From JAJFJD01 sp965228425 (GTDB lineage Bacteria > Pseudomonadota > Alphaproteobacteria > UBA8366): a stretch of DNA of 64,000 bases. Below the pieces are notes generated by a model that saw only the letters and a list, made by a program, of their open reading frames with translations, was not told the DNA's origin and did no database searches. Shown piece after piece: positions 25,350 to 33,356 of this stretch (its first letter is position 1; every line of letters starts with the position of its first letter). The stretch lies in contig OZ245815.1 in the NCBI GenBank assembly GCA_965228425.1, positions 2,294,001-2,358,000 on the forward strand. The letters are read 5' to 3'. The position numbers and the translations under genes are program-made.

Positions 25350-25393
25350 GGTTCGCGGCGCGAAAAACCCGGTGATGTTATTTGTCGCGAACC
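25350..25393 (-). other. Inverted repeat at the 3' end of the TIGR02186 gene
   Basis: GGTTCGCG (25350-25357) and CGCGAACC (25386-25393) form an 8-bp stem around a 28-nt interval, starting 19 bp after the stop of the TIGR02186 gene on the minus strand. It could mark the transcript 3' end before soeA. There is no clean U-run. Confidence 0.25.
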
Positions 25394-25411
25394 ACGCCTG
25401 TCGGCGCCGGC

Positions 25412-26146
25412 CTACACATTCCGGAAGATTGCATTGGCACCGAGACCGGCCAACACGGCGATAACGATGGCGATGATGCCGTAGAGCGCCGGGTAGGCAT
25501 AGGCCATCCGGAAAACCTCGGCGCCGATACCGGCTTTGGTCACCAGCAACGGTGTCGATTTGATGCTCTTCACTTCGCCGTCCTGCACCAGCATCGCCCG
25601 GATATTGTAGTAGCCCGTCGGCAGGTTCGCAGGGAGGTAGAGGTCTGCGCGGAAGAGCTGTCCGCCCAGCAGTTTGACGTTTTCTTCGAGCGTTCCATAG
25701 CGCCCAATGCGCTGCATGTTGCGGATGAGGGCGTCACGGAAGTTGGCCTTCTCGGCGGGACCGACCTTGTCTTTGGATTTCAGCTCGAGATATTCGACGC
25801 CGATCTGATGATCCTCGCGGGTGCGTAGCGGCAGCCATTCGTCCAGCGTATCGCTCGCCAACACTTGATAAAAGGAAGGCGCATCCTCGAATTGCAGTGT
25901 GTCGCGGTTGATCCAGATACCGGCAATCCGATCCTTGCGGCGCACGGTGATCGAATGTCGCGGCCCTTCCACGATCACCACGACCTTTCCTTCGCCGTCG
26001 ATCGCGCCGAACAGCAACACCTTGGTCCCGGTGAATCCGGTGGTGATCTTGACGACGCTTTCCGAGATGTCGGCGACCAGCGGCTCGGCCCGCGCGGGGA
26101 GGGCGCAGACGATGAGAACCAGCAGGGCGAGAATGGCGCGTGGCAT
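25412..26146 (-). CDS. TIGR02186 family protein, periplasmic domain with C-terminal anchor
   Basis: A 244-residue protein matching TIGR02186, a family of unknown function that travels with TauE/SafE exporters. Residues 1-20 are a signal peptide ending in ALPARA. A soluble domain (about 21-215) is rich in beta strands with WINRDTLQFEDAPSFYQVLAS and LPANLPTGYYNIRAMLV. One transmembrane helix (about 222-240) closes it. The domain should face the periplasm. The start at 26146 gives a proper signal peptide and stands 2 bp after the exporter stop. A role helping the exporter recognise or release sulfite is inference. Confidence 0.82.
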   Translation of the reverse strand: MPRAILALLVLIVCALPARAEPLVADISESVVKITTGFTGTKVLLFGAIDGEGKVVVIVEGPRHSITVRRKDRIAGIWINRDTLQFEDAPSFYQVLASDTLDEWLPLRTREDHQIGVEYLELKSKDKVGPAEKANFRDALIRNMQRIGRYGTLEENVKLLGGQLFRADLYLPANLPTGYYNIRAMLVQDGEVKSIKSTPLLVTKAGIGAEVFRMAYAYPALYGIIAIVIAVLAGLGANAIFRNV

Positions 26147-26148
26147 CT

Positions 26149-27111
26149 TCAATGGCCTCCGCCCAGGCCCAACGAGTAGAGGTCGTCCGGCGTAACCACC
26201 AGGTCGAACGCGAGCTTGACGCAAACGCCCAGGACCATCAACGCCAGGAGGCCCCGGAGTTGCTCGCCCTTCAGGTATGCCCCGACCTTGGTGCCGATCT
26301 GCGCTCCGACCACCGCACCCAGCAGCAGGATCAATGCCAACACGATGTCCACGGTCTGGTTCAGATAGGCCTGGAAGAAGGTGGCGTTGGCGGTGACGAA
26401 AATGATCTGCAACAGCGACGTTCCGACCACGACGGCGGTCGGCATGCCAAGCAGGTAGATCATGGCGGGCACCATGACGAAGCCGCCGCCGACGCCCATG
26501 ATCGATGCGAGGATACCAACGAGAAAGCCGACGCCGAGCGGCAGCAGCGCGCTGATATAGAGCTTGGACCGCCGGAACCGCATCTTGAACGGCAGGCCGT
26601 GCAGGAAGTTATGTTGATGCAGTTTGCGGCGGGGCGCGGTGGCGGATTGGCTGCGCTTGATGGCGCGGACGCTCTCCACGAGCATCAGGAAACCAATGAT
26701 GCCCAGGAACACGACGTAACAGATTTTGATGACGAGATCGATCTGGCCGAGCGTCCGTAATTCCTTGAACAAATAGACGCCGAAAGTCGACCCGATCAAG
26801 CCGCCGACGAGCAAGACGATTCCCATCTTGACGTCGACATTGCCGCGCCGCCAATGGGCCATCACGCCGGAAACCGAGGATGCGACGATTTGATTGGCCT
26901 CGGTGCCGACCGCCACCGGTGACGGAACCCCGAGGAAAATAAGCAATGGGGTCATCAGGAACCCGCCGCCGACGCCGAAAATCCCGGACAGCATGCCGAC
27001 CCCGGCGCCCATCCCGAGCAACAGGAAAACGTTGACCGACATTTCGGCGATGGGCAGGTAGATATGCAACGCCGTCGAATACTTTCTACGAGCGTCCAGC
27101 GTGTTCGCCAC
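26149..27111 (-). CDS. TauE/SafE-family sulfite/anion exporter
   Basis: A 320-residue polytopic membrane protein with about eight helices and the paired family motifs GMLSGIFGVGGGFLMTPLL and GILASIMGVGGGFVMVPAM. TauE/SafE proteins export sulfite or sulfoacetate-type anions. Its place between a rhodanese and a TIGR02186 gene, beside soeABC, supports sulfite as substrate. The start is uncertain: GTG at 27111 is the longest, while TTG at 27069 gives the usual N terminus (LHIYLPIAEM). Neither has a strong ribosome-binding site. Confidence 0.82.
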   Translation of the reverse strand: MANTLDARRKYSTALHIYLPIAEMSVNVFLLLGMGAGVGMLSGIFGVGGGFLMTPLLIFLGVPSPVAVGTEANQIVASSVSGVMAHWRRGNVDVKMGIVLLVGGLIGSTFGVYLFKELRTLGQIDLVIKICYVVFLGIIGFLMLVESVRAIKRSQSATAPRRKLHQHNFLHGLPFKMRFRRSKLYISALLPLGVGFLVGILASIMGVGGGFVMVPAMIYLLGMPTAVVVGTSLLQIIFVTANATFFQAYLNQTVDIVLALILLLGAVVGAQIGTKVGAYLKGEQLRGLLALMVLGVCVKLAFDLVVTPDDLYSLGLGGGH

Positions 27112-27293
27112 AGATTCGCGGTGCGACCGGGCGGGGTGGACGCCAGTAAATTCAGACTCTGATTTGAATTGTGACGCGCATCATGCGCCGCCGGTTTGGG
27201 AAGTCAACTGAAAGCCCTGGCCGGGCGGGGTGATTTTTGGGATTTCGCGTCTTTTTGTCACAGAAACCGGCCGTTCGGCCGAAACGGCGAGGC

Positions 27294-27638
27294 CTAGTCC
27301 CCGTGCACGACGGGGCCGCCCGCCGCCTTCCATCCCATGATGCCGCCCGCGAGGCGGTACATCTCGGTAAATCCGGCCCGTTTCAGCATTTCAGACGCGA
27401 CTCCGCAGCGGACGCCGCTCGCACACATCAGCAGCAACCGCTTGTCCGTATGGTCCGGAATGTTGTTCGGATCGAAAGCGGACAGCGGGATCAACGTGGC
27501 CCCCTGAATATGCTCCATGGCGTATTCATGCGGTTCACGGACATCGATAAGAACGGCATCGCCGCGGTCGATCCAGTGACGCGCGGTCTGCGGGTCGACC
27601 ATCTCGACGCGGGGTTGTTGCGGTTCGTTATCGCTCAT
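27294..27638 (-). CDS. Single-domain rhodanese
   Basis: A 114-residue rhodanese-fold protein with the DVREPHEYAMEHIQGA entry motif and the active-site loop CASGVRC, Cys72 being the sulfur acceptor. It moves sulfane sulfur between thiols. The ATG at 27638 is preferred, with GGAG upstream on the minus strand, over an extension to 27662. It opens the minus-strand sulfur cluster; 182 bp separate it from the TauE gene. Confidence 0.85.
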   Translation of the reverse strand: MSDNEPQQPRVEMVDPQTARHWIDRGDAVLIDVREPHEYAMEHIQGATLIPLSAFDPNNIPDHTDKRLLLMCASGVRCGVASEMLKRAGFTEMYRLAGGIMGWKAAGGPVVHGD

Positions 27639-27776
27639 GCTTTGTGACTCCACCGGGGACACAGAAAAAGTGTGCCTGACGGCTTACCCTGTCAAGCGGC
27701 AATGCGCCGGATGCGTCGGTGGATTCGTTTTTGTGGGGCGGTGGGCCGGCCGGCGAAATCGCCGGCCGCGAACCGG

Positions 27777-28535
27777 TCAATTCCGATAGTCGGCCCCTTC
27801 GCGGTCGAGCGTGCGAAGGATACCTTCCCATTCGAGGTCGCCGTACGTGCCGTCGTCGAACTTCGCCTTGTAGCGTGCGATGCTGTTGCTGCGGACCGGT
27901 TCCGGCACCTCGATCAAATCCCCTTCGCCGGCCGCCGTCTGGATTTGGCAGGCGGTCTCGAGGAAATACATCTTCTTGAAGGCTTCCTGGATCGACTTGC
28001 CGATGGTCAGCAGGCCATGGTTGCGCAGGATGATGCAGTCGGCCTTGGCGCAATCGCGGCCCAGGACCTCGCGCTCGTCGAGGTTGCCGCCGGCGACGTC
28101 GTAGTCGTGATACCCGATGCTGCCCAGGACCAGCAGCGACTGTTGGCTGATCGGGCGCAATCCGCATTTCTGCGCTGAAACCGCCACGCTGGACCGCGTG
28201 TGCAGATGCATCACGCAGTTGGCGTCCGGCCGTGCCATCAGGACGCCGCTATGGATCGTGAACCCGGCGTCGTTGAAATTGCCCGGCTCGCCGATGACGT
28301 TGCCGTCATAGTCCATCTTGACCAGGCTGGAGGCGGTGATCTCGTTGAAGAATTCCCCGTAGCGGTTGATCAGGAAGTGTCCCGGCTCGCCGGGGACCCG
28401 CGCCGACATATGGGTATAGATGAGGTCCGTCATGCGCAGCTTGTCCAGGATGCGATACAGCGCCGCGAGATTGCAGCGGGTTTCCCACTCCGCGTCGCTC
28501 ATGTCGGATTTCTGTCTCAGTGTCGTGACTGCCAT
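27777..28535 (-). CDS. Class II aldolase/adducin family protein
   Basis: A 252-residue class II aldolase/adducin-domain protein. Zinc-site histidines are visible in MHLHTRSSVA (HxH) and in ILRNHGLLTIG, with the substrate loop THMSARVPG near residue 45. Members cleave sugar phosphates such as fuculose-1-phosphate or act in keto-acid metabolism. This branch, often named class II aldolase/adducin family, has no assigned substrate. The ATG at 28535 is preferred; the upstream 50 in-frame residues overlap the divergent promoter region. It is divergent from the PhyH gene across 202 bp. Confidence 0.85.
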   Translation of the reverse strand: MAVTTLRQKSDMSDAEWETRCNLAALYRILDKLRMTDLIYTHMSARVPGEPGHFLINRYGEFFNEITASSLVKMDYDGNVIGEPGNFNDAGFTIHSGVLMARPDANCVMHLHTRSSVAVSAQKCGLRPISQQSLLVLGSIGYHDYDVAGGNLDEREVLGRDCAKADCIILRNHGLLTIGKSIQEAFKKMYFLETACQIQTAAGEGDLIEVPEPVRSNSIARYKAKFDDGTYGDLEWEGILRTLDREGADYRN

Positions 28536-28737
28536 GTCTCTTCTCGTCCTTGCCGTTCGGTGGGGTTCGGGTGCGGATTTACAGCCTAAGATTAGTTCAA
28601 CCGGACACGAACGGCAAAAAGGAAAAGTCCGGTCTCGGCCGTTTTCCGCCGCTGCGTTCACGTTCGAGTATTTCTGGGGTCGCAAATTTGACGTTTGTGC
28701 GCTATCCGAAAACGTCGAATCTTACGGAGTTGAATTC

Positions 28738-29580
28738 ATGCCAAAAATCCTAAGCGAGGCGCAGCAGAAAACCTATGAAGCATCCGGGTTTTGCGGCCCC
28801 GTGCCGGTTTTTTCGCCCGAAGACGCGGCGCACTTTCGGAGCCGTTTCGAAGCCTATGAGACCGCGAACGGCGGGTGGTATGAGCTCAGCAAGGGGCAAA
28901 AGCTGTATCTGCTGCAAACCTGGGCGGCCGAACTGGCGAGCCACGACAGAATCCTGGACGCGGTTGAAGACGTTCTCGGACCGGATTTGATGTGCTGGGG
29001 CCTGAGCTTGTTCGTGAAGGACGCACGGGATTCCGGCTATGTGACTTGGCACCAGGATTCGACCTATTGGGGACTCAGCAAGCCCGATGTCGTGACCGCG
29101 TGGATCGCCTTGTCGCCCGCGACCCGAAAAAGCGGCTGCATGAAGATGCTTCCGGGCAGTCAGGCGCTCGATCAGCTGCCGCATAACGATACGCTTGCAG
29201 AAAAGAATCTATTGACCCGGGGGCAGGAAATCGCCGTCGACGTGGACGAATCGGAAGCGGAGTACCTGGAGCTTCAGCCCGGTGAAATTTCACTGCATCA
29301 TGTCCGGACGGTCCACGCTTCGGAGCCGAATATGTCCGACGATCGCCGGATCGGCGTCGCGGTCCGCTACATCGCGCCCGATGTGCGCCAGATCAACGGC
29401 GGCAAGGACAGCGCTTGGCTGGTGCGGGGCGAGGATCGGTTCGACAATTTCGTTCATGAGACGCCGCCGGTCCAGGACATGGATCCGGCAGCGATCGCGG
29501 AGCATGCCCGGATCATGAAATTTCGTCAGGATGTGCTTTACAAGGGTGTCGACGGTGAGCCCGCCCGTGACGCCCCGTGA
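28738..29580 (+). CDS. Phytanoyl-CoA dioxygenase (PhyH) family protein
   Basis: A 280-residue Fe(II)/2-oxoglutarate oxygenase of the PhyH family. The iron ligands are H105-x-D107 in TWHQDSTYWG and the distal His193 in TVHASEPN, with Arg residues in DDRRIGVAVRY nearby for 2-oxoglutarate. Bacterial PhyH members hydroxylate lipids, ectoine, mitomycin-type or other small substrates; the target is unknown here. The ATG at 28738 is favoured over the long upstream frame, which runs through the divergent promoter. CGGAG precedes it. Confidence 0.85.
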   Translation: MPKILSEAQQKTYEASGFCGPVPVFSPEDAAHFRSRFEAYETANGGWYELSKGQKLYLLQTWAAELASHDRILDAVEDVLGPDLMCWGLSLFVKDARDSGYVTWHQDSTYWGLSKPDVVTAWIALSPATRKSGCMKMLPGSQALDQLPHNDTLAEKNLLTRGQEIAVDVDESEAEYLELQPGEISLHHVRTVHASEPNMSDDRRIGVAVRYIAPDVRQINGGKDSAWLVRGEDRFDNFVHETPPVQDMDPAAIAEHARIMKFRQDVLYKGVDGEPARDAP

Positions 29581-29621
29581 GGACGCCGAATCGGGCTCTT
29601 AACGTTGCGCCATAACATACT

Positions 29622-29717
29622 GAATTTGAACAGTTAAATTCCTCGCGCGTCGAAGCCTTATTTAACCGGTCTCAGTCGCGCCAGTTGAACCTTTTATTAA
29701 CGAGTTGTTTACAACAA
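29622..29717 (+). promoter_or_regulatory. AT-rich region with two short inverted repeats upstream of the coiled-coil gene
   Basis: The 244-bp spacer before the large coiled-coil gene is markedly more AT-rich than its surroundings. It holds GAATTT (29622-29627) facing AAATTC (29636-29641), and TTGTT-TAC-AACAA (29705-29717). TTGAAC, about 29 nt before the second repeat, could be a -35 box. The combination suggests a regulated promoter, but no clear -10 can be fixed. Confidence 0.3.
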
Positions 29718-29824
29718 TAGGCCGAGGCAGAGGGCCGGAAACGGCGGCGGACGGTTTTGGTTTGTCGCATCCGGGTCCCTTGAGGTGATGGTGGCGCGGT
29801 ACGCGCATTAACTGAGGCCAACCG

Positions 29825-32800
29825 ATGTCCGGTCGTTCTTCCACGGCAGCCAGCAAGCCGGCGAAAACCGCCGCGCCCAAAGGGGCGAAGGCGTCTGCCA
29901 AGCCGGCGGCGAAAGCGGCCAAACCCGCGAAGACGGCCAAGAAGACACCGGCCAAGTCGGCCGCCAATTCGCCGGGCGTGCCGCTGTCCATCGCGGAAAA
30001 GTTGCCCGAACGAAACGGCAGCGAACGTATTTCCATCAAGGTCGAGGGATTGCTGGCGGGTGCGCGCCTGTCGAGAGGACAGAATAACGGCGACCGGACC
30101 TGGTCGCTCAATTCCGACGAGTTGGACAATCTATTCTACAAACCCGTGGAGCCGGATTTCCTACCGCACGCCTTGACGGTCCGCGTCGTCAATGTGGAAG
30201 ACGGTTTTGCGAATACGCTTGCGCTGTTCGACGTCGATGTCGCCCCGGAGGCCGCGGTTGGCCAAGCGGCGGCAGAGACGGGTTCCGGGAAAGCGGCGGC
30301 GCGGAAATCGTCGACGCGTCCGGAAATCGCGGCGCTCGAAGCACGGCTGCTGGCCGAGGCCGAGGCGAAAATCGCCGCGGTCAAGGCGGAAGCGGCGGCC
30401 GAGACCGAACGGCGCGTCATGGAAGCGCTGCAGAGTGTCGAAAGCGACGAGGGCGACGACGATAGCCGCCTCAAGGAGGCCGAAGCCGCCTGGGCTGCCA
30501 ACACGGAAGCGCAGGTTGCCGAGGCGAAGGCGGCTGCCGAGGCTGAGATAAAGAAGCTTGCGGCGAAACTTCAGGAGTTGAAATCGGCGGCGGGGAAAGA
30601 GGGGGATGCCGACGCCAAGGGCGCCAGCTCCGCCATGAAGGCGCAAGTCGATGCCGCCGAATCCAAGGCCCGGGTGGCCGAGCAGGCGGTTGCCTACACC
30701 AAACAGGCTTTGGCGGAAATGACGTCGCGAGCCGAACAGGCCGAGTCGGCGCTCGAGAACTTCAAGGGCGTCGATGACCGGTCGCATGAGCAGACCAAGG
30801 CGATCTCGGTTCTGGAACAGAAGTTGGAATCGGTGCAGGCCGATCTGACTGTGGCGCAGGCGGCCCTTCAAAAAACGGGCTCCGCCACCGCGGCGAGCGC
30901 CGAGATGGATGCCCAGGTTAAGGCCCTGCAGAAGGAATTGAAGGCAGCGCAATCGGTTCTGGACAAACGCGGGGCCGAGAACGTCAAGCTGGAAGAGGAA
31001 GCACAGGCGCTGCGCGACCAGCTTGCGGCGATGAAAGCAGCCCGTGAGTCAGATGAGGCCGACGTCGTCTCGACGGCGGAACTGGAAGCCGATTCGCTGC
31101 GCGACGAGTTAAAAGCGGCCCTGTCGTCGCTGGCCGACCGGGACCGCGATTTGGCGGGGTTGGAAGAGCGCATGCAGTCGCTGCGCGACGAACTGGTCGC
31201 CGCCCAGGTCGCCTTGCAGGAGCAGGAGGCAAAAACGTCTTCGACCGCCGCGTTGGAGGAACAGCACGCCAAGGCCGCGGCGGCGGCGGCGCAGGAGTTG
31301 CAGGCGGCGCAAGCGGAATTGCAGTCCGTGCGCGCAGAGTTGGAAACCGCCCAGTCGGCGCTGACGGAGCAAGAAGCCCAGGCCTCATCGACCGCCGCGC
31401 TCGAAGAGCAGCACGCGGAAGCGGTCGCCGCCGCGGCGCAGGAACTGGAATCGGTGCAGAGCCAATTGGAAGCCGTACAGGCCGAATTGGCCGCGAAGGA
31501 GTCGGATGCATCGGTGGCGCGGCAGGAACTCAAGGAAGCCCTGCGCGCCGAACACAATCAGCAGATGGAGAAGTTGCGCGAAGACCACGCGGCGGAACTG
31601 TCGCAGAAGGTCGCCGATGTGGAGCAGCGCACCGAGGTGGAGATCGAAGAAAGGCTGAACGCAGCCCGGTCCGAATGGGCGCAGGAGGTCGAGGACGCGG
31701 TCCAGCAAACGGTTTCGCAGGCAAGTGAGACCGCGGTTGCGAATGCGAAAACCGAGTGGGAAGCGGCGCATCAAGAAGAGGTGGCCGCTGCGCTCGCGGT
31801 GCGCGAGGACGAAGAGAAGCAGCGTTTGGCGGCGGCGCGGACCGGATGGGAAGAGGCCCAGGCCGCGGTGCTCGAGGAGCGCGAGACCCTGTGGCGCAAG
31901 GACATGGAAACGCGTCTCGAAGAGGCGGAGCAAACCTGGAAGGCCGAGGAAGAGAAGCGCGCCGAGGCCGCGAAGGCGGCGTGGGAGGAATCCCAGCACG
32001 AGTATCTGGCCGAGCGCGACGGCCTGCAGAAGATCGAACTCGAAGAGCGGCTCCAGGAATCTCGGGTGCAATGGCTCGCCGAAGAGGAAGCCCGGCTCGC
32101 CGCGGTGCGCGGCGAATGGGAGGCGGCCCAGAAACAAGCGCTCGCGGACCGAGACGCCTTTTGGCAAGCGGAACTCGACAAGCGCTTGGCGGACGGCGCG
32201 GACGGCGAGGCCCCGCAACCCGTCACGCCGCCTCCGGCGGAAATCGTGACGCCGGATGAAACGCCGAAGGTTTCGGCGTCGGACGAGTCGCCGAAGGATA
32301 CCGAATCCGACGCGCCCTTGCCGGTAGGTCCCGCCGACCCCGGAGCCGCCGAAACGCCGGCGGCCTCGGCTGCGCAGCCGGACCCGCACAAACCGGTCTG
32401 GATCGACGGCAGCGAGTGGCAATTGCGTGATGCGCCGGCGGAAGAAGAGAAAAAGGCCGGTACCGTGATCGGCGTGACGGCACGCAGCACCGCCGAGGGA
32501 ATCGGCGCGGCGTTCGGTGTCCTAAAGTCGCGGGGACTGAAACGCGCGGCCACGCTGGCTGCGGTGATCGCCGCGGGTGTCTTCTTGTATCCGCATATCA
32601 AACCGATGCTTGGCGGGCTGGGACCGCTGAGTTCGACGATCGCCGCCAAGGTCGAGTCTTTCGGCAAAGGCGCCGGCTCCGATGGCGGGGCCGCCACGAC
32701 AAGCGGCGGTGGCGGGGGCGGCGGTGCGTCCGCGATCTACCTGCGTTCCAGTGCCGTGAATATGCGGGGCGGTCCGTCAATGCAGTCGAAGGTTGTCGGC

Positions 32801-32926
32801 GTGGTGCAACAAGGCGCTACAATCCGGCAGATTGAAAAGCAAGCGAACTGGGTCCGAATCCGAACCGCCAAGGGCAAGACCGGTTGGATCCATAACTCGC
32901 TCGTCAGCGACCGTCCGGTTCGCTAA
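29825..32926 (+). CDS. Large coiled-coil membrane protein with N-terminal cadherin-like module and C-terminal SH3
   Basis: A 1033-residue mosaic. Residues 1-50 are Lys/Ala/Pro-rich, like a histone-H1 tail. Residues about 52-139 resemble one VCBS/cadherin-type repeat of large adhesins (GLLAGARLSRGQNNGDRTW pattern). Residues about 160-800 are continuous Ala/Glu-rich coiled coil containing tandem repeats. Two 49-residue units start STAALEEQHA (first at base 31241, second at 31388). A later series of about 40-residue units each has Trp in EW/GWEEAQ-type positions. Residues about 800-860 are an acidic Pro-rich linker. A short membrane helix lies near 908-925, then a Gly-rich linker and a bacterial SH3 domain (about 968-1033) with VNMRGGPS and GWIHNSLV. 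There is no N-terminal signal peptide, so the coiled coil is predicted cytoplasmic and the SH3 periplasmic. Function is unknown; a cell-envelope or polar scaffold is inference. Confidence 0.8.
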   Translation: MSGRSSTAASKPAKTAAPKGAKASAKPAAKAAKPAKTAKKTPAKSAANSPGVPLSIAEKLPERNGSERISIKVEGLLAGARLSRGQNNGDRTWSLNSDELDNLFYKPVEPDFLPHALTVRVVNVEDGFANTLALFDVDVAPEAAVGQAAAETGSGKAAARKSSTRPEIAALEARLLAEAEAKIAAVKAEAAAETERRVMEALQSVESDEGDDDSRLKEAEAAWAANTEAQVAEAKAAAEAEIKKLAAKLQELKSAAGKEGDADAKGASSAMKAQVDAAESKARVAEQAVAYTKQALAEMTSRAEQAESALENFKGVDDRSHEQTKAISVLEQKLESVQADLTVAQAALQKTGSATAASAEMDAQVKALQKELKAAQSVLDKRGAENVKLEEEAQALRDQLAAMKAARESDEADVVSTAELEADSLRDELKAALSSLADRDRDLAGLEERMQSLRDELVAAQVALQEQEAKTSSTAALEEQHAKAAAAAAQELQAAQAELQSVRAELETAQSALTEQEAQASSTAALEEQHAEAVAAAAQELESVQSQLEAVQAELAAKESDASVARQELKEALRAEHNQQMEKLREDHAAELSQKVADVEQRTEVEIEERLNAARSEWAQEVEDAVQQTVSQASETAVANAKTEWEAAHQEEVAAALAVREDEEKQRLAAARTGWEEAQAAVLEERETLWRKDMETRLEEAEQTWKAEEEKRAEAAKAAWEESQHEYLAERDGLQKIELEERLQESRVQWLAEEEARLAAVRGEWEAAQKQALADRDAFWQAELDKRLADGADGEAPQPVTPPPAEIVTPDETPKVSASDESPKDTESDAPLPVGPADPGAAETPAASAAQPDPHKPVWIDGSEWQLRDAPAEEEKKAGTVIGVTARSTAEGIGAAFGVLKSRGLKRAATLAAVIAAGVFLYPHIKPMLGGLGPLSSTIAAKVESFGKGAGSDGGAATTSGGGGGGGASAIYLRSSAVNMRGGPSMQSKVVGVVQQGATIRQIEKQANWVRIRTAKGKTGWIHNSLVSDRPVR

Positions 32927-32942
32927 ATCTCTAGACGCATCA

Positions 32943-32974
32943 CAAAAAAATCGCCGCCTTGTGAAAGGCGGCGA
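32943..32974 (-). terminator. Intrinsic terminator for a minus-strand transcript
   Basis: Read on the minus strand, TCGCCGCCTT (32974-32965), a 4-nt loop and AAGGCGGCGA (32960-32951) form a perfect 10-bp stem followed directly by seven T residues (32950-32944). That is a textbook Rho-independent terminator. The plus strand has no U-run after the stem, so it does not end the coiled-coil gene transcript efficiently. It implies a minus-strand transcription unit to its right. Confidence 0.75.
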
Positions 32975-33050
32975 GTGTTGAAACCGTTTGGTGGCACCGC
33001 GGCATCTTAAGGGTCCGCGTGTGCACATGTTCGCTTGTGACAGCGAAGCG

Positions 33051-33131
33051 TCAGAGCGTGATCGAACCTCTATTGTCCAATCCACTCACCGTCGCCATCG
33101 CGGCGAACACCGTCACCAAGGGTTTAGACAT
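33051..33131 (-). CDS. Candidate 26-residue small protein with perfect Shine-Dalgarno
   Basis: The minus-strand ATG at 33131 lies 7 nt after GAAAGGAGGT (33147-33138), which pairs fully with the 16S rRNA 3' end and is the strongest ribosome-binding site I saw in the window. The ORF encodes a mildly hydrophobic 26-residue peptide beginning MSKPLVTVFAAM and ending RGSITL. A consensus TTGACA lies about 60 bp upstream and an intrinsic terminator about 75 bp downstream, so a promoter, ribosome site, ORF and terminator fit one transcript of about 220 nt. I recognise no family. It might also act as a small RNA, or the peptide may be a leader. Confidence 0.5.
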   Translation of the reverse strand: MSKPLVTVFAAMATVSGLDNRGSITL

Positions 33132-33168
33132 TCGACCACCTCCTTTCGATTGTTGATCCATGGTGCGA

Positions 33169-33198
33169 AAGATCGCTTTGAGTCACCGGATATGTCAA
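33169..33198 (-). promoter_or_regulatory. Candidate promoter of the minus-strand small transcript
   Basis: On the minus strand TTGACA (33198-33193) is a perfect -35 box. An 18-bp spacer leads to GATCTT (33174-33169), a weak -10 match. Transcription would start near 33162, about 30 nt upstream of the 26-codon ORF. Confidence 0.4.
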
Positions 33199-33356
33199 GC
33201 ACGACTCGACATGCGTTGGGATTGTGAATCCGACGACTGAGGGCGGCCGCCGTCGATTTGCCGAGCATTTCGGCGTCGCGGCCGAAACGGTGTAGACTGA
33301 CGGAAATCCAAATCGGGCTGGCAGGTGTTCGCTGAAATAAGCGCTGGGAGACGGCA

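Noticed and set aside
27748..27767. 8-bp hairpin GGCCGGCG/CGCCGGCC after the aldolase gene as an intrinsic terminator
   Set aside because: No U-run follows on the minus strand; the nearby T-run lies on the wrong side.
32777..33085. Second minus-strand ORF in the small transcription unit
   Set aside because: It runs straight through the intrinsic terminator and into the coiled-coil gene; no ribosome site.
33138..33147. ACCTCCTTTC on the plus strand, identical to the 16S rRNA 3' end
   Set aside because: No other 16S sequence is nearby; it is just the complement of the strong minus-strand ribosome site.
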